A stretch of 64,000 bases of DNA, taken from positions 1-64,000 of the forward strand of contig NZ_SDIF01000001.1 in NCBI RefSeq assembly GCF_004122735.1, given 5' to 3'. Origin of the DNA: Streptomyces sioyaensis (GTDB lineage Bacteria > Actinomycetota > Actinomycetes > Streptomycetales > Streptomycetaceae). Positions within the stretch are counted from its first letter, which is position 1. The number at the start of each line of letters is the position of its first letter. Below are positions 57,496 to 64,000 of this stretch, piece after piece. The position numbers and the translations under genes are program-made. The notes under the pieces are model-generated. The model searched no databases, was not told the DNA's origin, and saw nothing but the letters and a program-made list of their open reading frames with translations.

Positions 57496-59142
57496 TCAGG
57501 CGGCGGCCGCCGGGCGGGGCGCCTGCAGATGCCGGACGCCGGACCGTACGGCCCAGAAGAAGACCGCGAGCGCGAGGGCGGCCACGGTGATCGAGTCGTA
57601 CGGGGCCGGCAGCCGGCCGGAGCCCTCGAAGGTGCCCAGCCAGGAGACCGCCGTGAGGGCGAGGAGGTAGACCACCAGCCAGGCGCCGGTGCGGAGTTCG
57701 GCACCCAGCGGACGGCTCGGGCCGGCGCCGTCGGCCTCCAGGGCGGCCTGGTCGCCGCGGGCGCCGGGGCGGCGCATGGCCAGGAAGATCAGCAGGCCGC
57801 CGAGGACGAGAGGCAGCGCGAGGCGCAGGTCCTGCCAGCCCGACCAGTAGACGAACTCGCTGGACACCACGAAGCTGACCGGCGCGATCCAGCCCAGCCC
57901 CGGGACCCAGCCGGCGGTGCGGCCGCCCGGCTCGGCGCGGAACACGGCGACCGCGACCGCGGAGGCGGCGTAGATCAGCAGATACATGTCGCCCATGACG
58001 CTGACGATGTCCTGCCAGCCGCCGAACGGCAGCAGAAAGACCACGATGACGATGAGGTTGACCACCAGGGCCCGGCGCGGGATGCCGAACCGCTCGTTGA
58101 CCTTCATGAAGTACCGGGGGATGGTGCCGTTCTTGGCGAGCGCGTAGGTGTGCCGGGCGTCGATCGCCACGCCCACGTACGCCGAGCCGCCGGGCGAGAC
58201 CACCGCGTCCGCGTAGAGCAGGCTGGACAGCCAGTGCAGGTTGAGGATCAGGGCGAGCTGGCCGAACGGCGAGTCGAAGGAGACCCCCTGCCAGCCGTGG
58301 CCGAGCAGGTTCTCGGGGACGGTGAAGAGGAACGCCAGCTGCAGGGCCAGGTACATCAGGACGGCGAGGCCGATACCGCTGAGGACGGCGACGGGAATGG
58401 TCCGGCGGGGGTTGCGGGTCTCGCCCGAGAAGTCCAGCGGCGCCTGGAATCCGTTGACGGAGTAGACGATGCCGCCGCCGGCCAGCGCGGTCAGGCAGGC
58501 GACGTAGCCGTACGGCGCGAATCCGCCGTGGTCCGTCAGCCGGCCCGAGTGCCAGCCGGAGGCTATCAGCGCGATCACGGTGACCACCGGGACGACGATC
58601 TTGAACACCGAGACCAGGTTGTTGAGCCTGGCGAACATCCGCACCGCGAACCAGTTCAGCGCGGTCAGCAGGACGCTGAGACCGGCGGCCAGGGCCAGCC
58701 CGGAGACGGTGAGGGTGTGGCCGTTGTAGATGCCCGGGAGGTAGTGCGCGGCGTACTGCATGATCGCGCTGATCTCGGCCGCGGTGCCGCCCACCGACAG
58801 CAGCGTCGACCAGCCGATGAGGGTGCCGACGAGCCGGCCGCTGGCGAACAGCGGCCAGCGGACCGTGCCGCCGCCCTCCGGCCGGGACGCGCCGAGCTCG
58901 ATCATCACCAGGGCGACCAGGGCGCACAGCACGCCGGCCCCCACCCAGGACAGCAGTGCGGCGGGTCCTGCCGTCTGTGCCGCATACATGGCGGCGAACA
59001 GCCAGCCGGAGCCGACGATATTGGAGAAGCCGATGCCCGTCAGCCCCCAGAAGCCCAGGTCACGACGCAATCGGCGCTCCTGCACCTGCACTTGTGGCGC
59101 GCCGGCGCCCTCGCCCCCCGCTGATACCTGACGCTCCGTCAC
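57496..59142 (-). CDS. APC-family amino acid permease
   Basis: A 548-residue amino acid-polyamine-organocation permease with about fourteen hydrophobic segments. TM1 has GIGFSNIVGSGWLFAAMYA, the unwound-helix pattern of the family. TM3 has MIELGASRPEGGGTVRWP, TM6 GGIVYSVNGFQAPLDFSGE and the loop RNPRRTIPVAVL. It resembles the larger aspartate/glutamate-type (YbeC/AspA) permeases, but substrate cannot be fixed. GTG at 59142 has AGGAGG ten bases upstream. It is monocistronic. Confidence 0.88.
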   Translation of the reverse strand: MTERQVSAGGEGAGAPQVQVQERRLRRDLGFWGLTGIGFSNIVGSGWLFAAMYAAQTAGPAALLSWVGAGVLCALVALVMIELGASRPEGGGTVRWPLFASGRLVGTLIGWSTLLSVGGTAAEISAIMQYAAHYLPGIYNGHTLTVSGLALAAGLSVLLTALNWFAVRMFARLNNLVSVFKIVVPVVTVIALIASGWHSGRLTDHGGFAPYGYVACLTALAGGGIVYSVNGFQAPLDFSGETRNPRRTIPVAVLSGIGLAVLMYLALQLAFLFTVPENLLGHGWQGVSFDSPFGQLALILNLHWLSSLLYADAVVSPGGSAYVGVAIDARHTYALAKNGTIPRYFMKVNERFGIPRRALVVNLIVIVVFLLPFGGWQDIVSVMGDMYLLIYAASAVAVAVFRAEPGGRTAGWVPGLGWIAPVSFVVSSEFVYWSGWQDLRLALPLVLGGLLIFLAMRRPGARGDQAALEADGAGPSRPLGAELRTGAWLVVYLLALTAVSWLGTFEGSGRLPAPYDSITVAALALAVFFWAVRSGVRHLQAPRPAAAA

Positions 59143-59392
59143 GGAAAACGCCCTCCTTGATTCACTGTTGCGGCTCGCCGGACCCTACTCGACCTGCGGC
59201 GAACAGAAATTTCCCGCTCTACCGGCGGACAGTTCCTTCACGCGGCGCACCGGCGAGGCGCTGGAGCGTGCAGCGCAGGGCCGGGCGGGCAGGGAGGGGA
59301 CGCACCGGGGCGCGGGAGCGCACGAAAGGGCAGGGCGCAGCCGACACACAGAATTCATATGGCGAGCGGCACGCGTAACACCGCGGCGGCTC

Positions 59393-60115
59393 TCACCCCA
59401 GCTGATCCGCCGGCACGCCGAAGGTCGCCGCCAGCCCCTCCCGGCCGGCCGCGGTGAGATGGACCACGCGGCGGTACTTCCCGTGACGGAGCCACTCCAG
59501 GGCGAACATCCGGGCGGTGAGCGCGGCACCGAGCGGGCCGGCGAGGTGGTGGCGCCGCTCGGCCCAGTCGACGCAGTAGCGGACGGACGACCGGCGGCGC
59601 GGGAGCCGTTCCATGTCGACGCCGAAGGCGGTCAACTCCGCGCGGCCGTGCGGGGTGAGGACGTACACGGCGTCGCCGTCGCCGGTCCCCGCCGGCTCGG
59701 CGGCGAGGACGTCCTGCTCCTGGAGGGCGCTCATCACGGCGACGCCCAGCCGGCCCGCCAGGTGGTCGTAGCAGAGGCGGGCGCGGAGCAGGGCCTTGGC
59801 TCGGGTGTCGGCGTTCAGGGAGCGCACGGGCAGCGGACGGGCGATCAGCGCGAGCTGCTCCAGGGCGCGGGCTACGTCCTTCGTGGCGAGCCGGTAGTAG
59901 CGGTGACGGCCGTCGAGTTCGACGGTCAGCAGCCGGGCGTCGAGGAGCTTGGCGAGGTGTCCGCTGATGGTGGAGTTGCTGACGCCGGCCTCGGCGGCCA
60001 GGGCGCTGGCCGGCAGCGCACCGCCGCCGCCCAGCGCGAGCAGCACCTTGGCCCGGGAGGGGTCACCGATCGCCGCGGCCACCTGGGCCACATCGGTTTC
60101 GGTCCGGGCATCCAT
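59393..60115 (-). CDS. ArsR family regulator
   Basis: A 240-residue ArsR/SmtB-type winged-helix protein. The HTH is at about residues 8-90 (IGDPSRAKVLLALGGGGALPA, AGVSNSTISGHLAKLLDARL, ELDGRHRYYRL). The C-terminal 140 residues are an extension found in larger actinobacterial ArsR proteins; it contains several Cys and His (ARLCYDHLAGRLG, VRYCVDWAERRHHLAG) but no classic metal site in the HTH. The divergent MFS gene is the probable target. ATG at 60115. Confidence 0.88.
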   Translation of the reverse strand: MDARTETDVAQVAAAIGDPSRAKVLLALGGGGALPASALAAEAGVSNSTISGHLAKLLDARLLTVELDGRHRYYRLATKDVARALEQLALIARPLPVRSLNADTRAKALLRARLCYDHLAGRLGVAVMSALQEQDVLAAEPAGTGDGDAVYVLTPHGRAELTAFGVDMERLPRRRSSVRYCVDWAERRHHLAGPLGAALTARMFALEWLRHGKYRRVVHLTAAGREGLAATFGVPADQLG

Positions 60116-60153
60116 GGTCCCGACGGTACGCCGAGCACGCTTCGGCAGACAGC

Positions 60154-60197
60154 GAAACGTTCTCTCCCGCCCCGGCCCCGTACGGTGAGGACGTTTC
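60154..60197. promoter_or_regulatory. Paired inverted sites between arsR and MFS
   Basis: GAAACGTTCTC (60154-60164) and GAGGACGTTTC (60187-60197) are inverted copies with ten of eleven bases matching, 22 bases apart, in the 119-base divergent gap. They are good candidates for ArsR binding sites covering both promoters. Confidence 0.55.
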
Positions 60198-60234
60198 GGC
60201 AGTTACCGTACCGATCCGGACCGACACTGACCGT

Positions 60235-61641
60235 ATGCCGACGACCTGCGCGCCCGCCGCGCCCCCACGGACCGCGAACCGCAACTCGCCGCTGCCGCTG
60301 GTGGCCCTCTGCCTGGGCTACTTCATGGTCATCCTGGACGTCACCGTCGTCACGGTGGCCCTCCCGGCGATCGGCAGCGCCCTGCACGCGGGGGTGACCG
60401 GACTCCAGTGGGTGGTGGACGGCTACACCCTGGTGTGCGCGGGCCTGCTGCTGTTCTGCGGCGGGCTCGGCGACCGGCTGGGCGGCAAGGCGGTGTTCCT
60501 GGGCGGGCTGCTGGTGTTCACCGTCGCCTCCGCGGGGTGCGCCCTGGCCCCCACCGTCACGGTGCTGGTCGTGGCGCGGCTGGTGCAGGGGCTGGGGGCG
60601 GCGCTGATGGTGCCGGCTTCGCTGGCGCTGCTGCGGACGGCCTACCCCGAACGGGCCGCGCGGGCCCGTGCGTTCGGCATCTGGGGCACCGTCGCGGGCC
60701 TGGCCGCCGGGGCCGGACCGGTGCTGGGCGGCGTGCTGGTCACCGTGCTCGGCTGGCGGTCGGTGTTCCTCCTCAACCTGCCCGTCGGCCTCGTCGCACT
60801 GCTCCTCGCCGTGCGTCACGTACCGGACTCCCCCGCCGACCGCACCCGCCGCGGACTGGACCTCCCGGCGCAGACCGCGGCGGCGGTGAGCCTGGCCTGT
60901 CTGACCACGGGGTGCATCGAGGCCGGGACGCTGGGCTGGACCCATCCGGCCGTTCTCGGCAGCTTCGCGGGCTTCGTGTGCGCAGCCCTCGCGTTCCTGG
61001 TCCTGGAGCGGCGCGCCCGGGCGCCGATGCTGCCGCTCGCCCTCTTCCGCGTCCGCGCCTTCTCGGCCTCCGCGGTCGTCGGCGTCATGCTCAACGCGGG
61101 CTTCTACGGCCTGCTGTTCCTCGCCCCGCTGTACTTCCAGCAGGTGCACCACTACAGCGCGCTGCGCACGGGCTGTGCTCTGCTGCCGGCGGTCGGCGTG
61201 GCGGCCTTCGGCTCCGCGCTGGCCGGACGGCTCACGGCACGCACCGGGCCGCGGCTGCCCATGGTGGCCGGGCTGGTCATGGGCGCGGCCGGACTGCTCG
61301 GCTGGCTGGCGGCGGGCCCGGACACGCCCTGGGCCGTGCTGGTGGCCCCCATGGCCTGTGCCGGCTTCGGCAGCTCATTGACCATGCCGGCCGCCACCTC
61401 GGCGGTCATGGAGTCCGCGCCCGGCGAGCGCGGCGGTGTCGCGGCCGCGGTGTTCAACACCGCACGCCAGACCGGCAGCGCCCTCGGCGTCGCGCTCTTC
61501 GGCACGCTGGTGGCCACCCGGCTCGTGCCGGGCCTGCACCTCTCGGCGCTGATCGGTGCCGCGGGCTTCCTCACCGCGGCGGCGCTCTCCGCATGCTGGA
61601 TCCCGGGTACCGGCCGGGCGGGCACCCACGACCGGGCGTGA
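60235..61641 (+). CDS. DHA2 MFS exporter
   Basis: A 468-residue drug:H+ antiporter. TM1 has GYFMVILDVTVVTVALPAIG, TM4-5 has LVQGLGAALMVPASLALL, and the TM5 export motif is GLAAGAGPVLGGVLVTVLGW. ATG at 60235 has no Shine-Dalgarno and lies close to the candidate operators, so translation may be leaderless. It is divergent from the ArsR regulator that probably controls it. Substrate unknown. Confidence 0.9.
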   Translation: MPTTCAPAAPPRTANRNSPLPLVALCLGYFMVILDVTVVTVALPAIGSALHAGVTGLQWVVDGYTLVCAGLLLFCGGLGDRLGGKAVFLGGLLVFTVASAGCALAPTVTVLVVARLVQGLGAALMVPASLALLRTAYPERAARARAFGIWGTVAGLAAGAGPVLGGVLVTVLGWRSVFLLNLPVGLVALLLAVRHVPDSPADRTRRGLDLPAQTAAAVSLACLTTGCIEAGTLGWTHPAVLGSFAGFVCAALAFLVLERRARAPMLPLALFRVRAFSASAVVGVMLNAGFYGLLFLAPLYFQQVHHYSALRTGCALLPAVGVAAFGSALAGRLTARTGPRLPMVAGLVMGAAGLLGWLAAGPDTPWAVLVAPMACAGFGSSLTMPAATSAVMESAPGERGGVAAAVFNTARQTGSALGVALFGTLVATRLVPGLHLSALIGAAGFLTAAALSACWIPGTGRAGTHDRA

Positions 61642-61661
61642 CCGGGGCCCGGCGTACGGGA

Positions 61662-61680
61662 GGCCCCGCGTGCGGGGGCC
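61662..61680. terminator. Possible terminator after the MFS gene
   Basis: GGCCCC (61662-61667), 6-base loop, then GGGGGCC (61674-61680), 20 bases after the stop. There are alternative pairings with the GGGGCCC at 61644, so the exact stem is unsure. Confidence 0.4.
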
Positions 61681-61815
61681 CGACGGCCGCCCGCACCCGC
61701 GCGATCCGCACGCATGTTTCACCGTGATCGGGTAGGAGTCGCCGGGGGAAGCCGCATCGGCACACGGGGATGCCCGCTCTGCCGCAACTGCCCCAGCGAG
61801 GCAAGGAGCTGACGT

Positions 61816-62070
61816 ATGACACTGCCGTGGCGGGAGAACGAGGACTGGCGGCGCAGGTACCCGCAGGCCGGGCCCGACTGGACGCAGGGCATGCCGCAGG
61901 GGTCGACGGATCCGATGACGCCGATGGGAGAGATCGACCAGTACGGCCGGATGGGGAGCGCGCTGCGGGCCGGCTCACTGTCGCCCTGGCAGCAGAAGGT
62001 GATCGTCGGCTTCGTCGTCGGCGCCGCCGTCGTCACCGTGGCGTCGGTCCTGCTGGCCCTCTTCGGCTGA
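61816..62070 (+). CDS. Small tail-anchored membrane protein
   Basis: An 84-residue protein. A polar, Pro/Trp/Gly-rich N-terminal part of about 60 residues (WRENEDWRRRYPQ, MTPMGEIDQYGRMG) is followed by a single C-terminal helix (VIVGFVVGAAVVTVASVLLALFG). That is a tail-anchored or C-in topology. ATG at 61816 has AAGGAG seven bases upstream. No family is recognised. Confidence 0.72.
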   Translation: MTLPWRENEDWRRRYPQAGPDWTQGMPQGSTDPMTPMGEIDQYGRMGSALRAGSLSPWQQKVIVGFVVGAAVVTVASVLLALFG

Positions 62071-62130
62071 CCGTCCGCCGGCCGGCCCGGGGCAGCAGCG
62101 CTCGGAGTGCCCCGCCGTGCCCCCGGTCGG

Positions 62131-62613
62131 TCAGCAGGTCCAGCAGCCCGACCAGCATGCGGACCGGTGGGCGTGCCGGCGTCGGCCGTGGAGCAGCGGG
62201 ACAGGGGCTGGTGCCCCGGCCTCGCCGGGCGCGGCGAGGGCGCGCAACGCGGCGATCTGGGCGCACAGCACGACGCTGAGGGCGGCGATCTCTTCCGGCC
62301 CGGCACGGCCCCTCTCGATGCGCAGCCAGGACTCGGGCGGCTCGTCGGGCACCGGGCACCCGTCGGAGGGCGAGGCGGTGTCGGCAGGCGGGGCGTCGTC
62401 GGCCGTGGGCGCCCCGGCGGCCGGGGCCTCGGTGCGGACGGTGCGCTCGACGGCGGGCGCGCCCGCACCAGCGGTGACCGGGCCCGCGCCGGTGGGTGCG
62501 TGCTCCACGAGGGGGGCGGCGGCGCCGTTGCGGGGGCTCGCGTCGGTGGAAACGACCGTGCCGACGGGTTCGGCCTCGCCTACGACGGTGCTCGCGTCGG
62601 TGGATGTGGTCAT
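62131..62613 (-). CDS. Acyl-CoA carboxylase epsilon-like protein
   Basis: A 160-residue protein starting at ATG 62613. The first 95 residues are low-complexity (Ala, Pro, Thr, Glu). At about residues 97-130 comes WLRIERGRAGPEEIAALSVV followed by LCAQIAALRA, which matches the short conserved core of actinobacterial acyl-CoA carboxylase epsilon subunits. These small proteins bind and stimulate the carboxylase beta subunit. The usual basic end after the core is not present; instead a Cys/Trp/His-rich end is read, so a late frameshift or divergence is possible. No carboxylase alpha or beta gene is nearby, so it would be an orphan. Confidence 0.55.
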   Translation of the reverse strand: MTTSTDASTVVGEAEPVGTVVSTDASPRNGAAAPLVEHAPTGAGPVTAGAGAPAVERTVRTEAPAAGAPTADDAPPADTASPSDGCPVPDEPPESWLRIERGRAGPEEIAALSVVLCAQIAALRALAAPGEAGAPAPVPLLHGRRRHAHRSACWSGCWTC

Positions 62614-62904
62614 GTGGCGGGTCCATGGGCTAGGTGGCGGTGCGTGGCGCATGACGGGCCGCCCCGGCGTCGGGCTGTGCCGCGTACGGGCAGGTCACCG
62701 TCCCGACGCTACGAGCGCCCCCGGACGCTGTCGCGCGCAGGACGCTCCGCCTGCGCCATTCGGACGACCCCGCCGCCGTCCCAGGCGTGATATCCGGCGC
62801 CGGGACCGTGTTGCTCCCGGTCCTCGCATCCCGGGCGACGAGCATCGCGCCCAGGTATGTGCAGGTGCGCGGCTGCCGGACGACGCAGTCAGGAGGGCGG
62901 GACG

Positions 62905-64000
62905 ATGAGACGTGACCAGGCCGACGACGAGCGTGTTCCTCCGCGGGACGAGGGGCGCCGGGGCTTTCTGAAGTGTGCGGCGGGGATGGCGGGTGCGGCA
63001 GCCGCCGTGGGGCTCGGCGGGGAGGCCGCCGCCGTCCCGGCGTCCCGGACGGCGGCGGGGCTGCGCGAGGACCGGCAACTGCCCGACCAGATCCCCTTCC
63101 ACGGTCACCATCAGTCCGGCATCGTGACGCCGCAGCAGCTCTTCGCCGGGTTCGTCGGCTTCGATGTGCTGGCCGAGAACCGGGAAGGCCTGACCGAGCT
63201 GTTCCAGCGGCTCACCAAGCGGTCACGCATCCTGGTGGCAGGGGTGAAGCCGCAGGACGAGCAGGTCGCCAAGGAGACGCCCACGCCGGACTCGCTGACC
63301 ATCACCCTCGGGGTCGGCGCCTCGCTGTTCGACGACCGGTTCGGGCTCTCCGGGCACAAGCCCCGGCACCTCAAGGCCATGCCGGCCTTCCCCGACGACC
63401 GGCTGGAGCCGCCCCGCTGCCACGGTGATCTGTCGCTGCAGATCTGCGCCCAGCACCCCGACGCGATCGTCCACGTCCTGCGCGATCTGACGCGGGAGAC
63501 GGAGGGGCTGCTACGGCCCCGCTGGCGCGCGGACGCCTTCCTCAACCCCTCGCGGCCCTCGGGCTCGCCCCGCACCTTCATCGGCTTCAAGGACGGGATC
63601 GTCAATCCGGACACCGGATCGGACCGGGAGATGGACCGGCTGATGTGGGTGACCCCGCCCTGCGGCGAACCGGAGTGGGCCCTGGGCGGCAGCTACCAGG
63701 TGCTGCGCCTGATCCGCTTTCACATCGAGAAGTGGGACAAGCTGCCGGTGGCCCGCCAGGAGAGGATCTTCGGCCGGCGCAAGGCGAGCGGTGCCCCCCT
63801 CGACGGCGAGCAGGAGACGGACGCACCGAGGTACCGCGACGACCCGCACGGGACGAAGATCCCGCTCAACTCGCACATCCGGCTGGCCAACCCCCGCACC
63901 GAGAAGACCGACAACTCCCGCTTCCTGCGCCGTAGTTACAACTACGACGCCGGTTTCGACCGCAGCGGGAAGATGGACCTCGGACTGGTCTTCTGCGGCT
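62905..64000 (+). CDS. Tat-exported DyP-type heme peroxidase, partial
   Basis: At least 365 residues; the gene runs off the window. The N terminus carries a twin-arginine signal (EGRRGFLKCAAGMAGAAAA). The body has the DyP GXXDG motif as FIGFKDGIVNP with Asp230, and the proximal heme His324 in NSHIRLANPR. The order of blocks fits the EfeB/YcdB class A group, exported as folded, heme-loaded enzymes that act on heme or dyes with H2O2. ATG at 62905 has AGGAGG eight bases upstream. No efeU/efeO gene is upstream; what follows is outside the window. The 290 bases before it show nothing but the AccE-like start. Confidence 0.93.
   Translation, partial: MRRDQADDERVPPRDEGRRGFLKCAAGMAGAAAAVGLGGEAAAVPASRTAAGLREDRQLPDQIPFHGHHQSGIVTPQQLFAGFVGFDVLAENREGLTELFQRLTKRSRILVAGVKPQDEQVAKETPTPDSLTITLGVGASLFDDRFGLSGHKPRHLKAMPAFPDDRLEPPRCHGDLSLQICAQHPDAIVHVLRDLTRETEGLLRPRWRADAFLNPSRPSGSPRTFIGFKDGIVNPDTGSDREMDRLMWVTPPCGEPEWALGGSYQVLRLIRFHIEKWDKLPVARQERIFGRRKASGAPLDGEQETDAPRYRDDPHGTKIPLNSHIRLANPRTEKTDNSRFLRRSYNYDAGFDRSGKMDLGLVFCG

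Noticed and set aside
62107-62908. Plus-strand open frames over the AccE-like gene
   Set aside because: They are Gly/Ala/Arg low-complexity with no ribosome binding site, while the minus strand carries a recognisable epsilon-subunit core.

Overview
The window is chromosomal DNA of a Streptomyces-type actinomycete. Base composition is very GC-rich, codons end in G or C, and GTG starts and ATGA/GTGA start-stop overlaps are common. The gene families are also typical: an Rpf-type secreted transglycosylase with LysM, several SpoIIE/PP2C phosphatases, AEP polymerase plus LigC, DHA2 drug exporters, small conserved membrane proteins, and TetR/MarR/GntR/DeoR/LysR regulators. I see no rRNA, tRNA, CRISPR, insertion sequence, phage or large biosynthetic cluster. 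It reads as chromosome carrying many small transcription units.

Layout. 0-10.5 kb: secreted hypothetical, EF-hand protein, FAD monooxygenase, Rpf-LysM protein, CBS protein, M3 peptidase, DinB-like protein, LysR regulator and an unusual SDR. 10.7-14.9 kb: a MarR-MFS efflux operon whose transporter has a long beta-repeat tail, then a TetR gene. 15-18.1 kb: a NuoF-like flavoprotein and a small partner, divergent from a Rieske oxygenase across a TetR-type palindrome. 18.1-19.1 kb: an EamA transporter. 19.4-26.5 kb: a GntR regulator, an 8-Cys ferredoxin, a three-gene ABC importer whose binding lipoprotein ends in a NosL-like domain, and an AprA-like flavoprotein with a HEAT tail. 26.7-34.6 kb: PP2C phosphatase, small proteins, M4 metallopeptidase, MFS, haloperoxidase-type hydrolase, His-rich mini-protein. 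34.9-39.7 kb: a four-carbon sugar-acid catabolic set (MFS importer, PdxA2, DUF1537 kinase, DeoR regulator). 39.8-52.9 kb: SHOCT protein, three multidomain PP2C phosphatases, two transporters, an acyl-CoA synthetase and a Phe/Gly-rich mini-protein. 53.1-64 kb: LigD-type polymerase divergent from LigC, MASE1 protein with PP2C, APC permease, ArsR-MFS pair, small membrane protein, AccE-like protein, and a Tat-exported DyP peroxidase cut by the window end.

The best candidate for an under-described system is the 19.4-26.5 kb cassette. An anion or organosulfur-type importer is translationally chained and followed by a flavoprotein, and an 8-Cys ferredoxin heads the set. Together they resemble an APS-reductase-like redox pair joined to uptake. 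Second is the NuoF-like/Rieske divergon. A separate, sequence-level pattern is that three unrelated genes (SDR, small membrane protein, ACS-type MFS) each have a short tandem duplication across the 3' end with a period that is not a multiple of three. In one of them this creates the present C terminus.

Regulation that can be read directly includes a shared TTGCG-N7-CGCAA site before both deoR and the kinase operon, palindromes at the MarR, TetR and LysR genes and a looser inverted repeat at the ArsR gene, and several strong bidirectional hairpin terminators between convergent genes.
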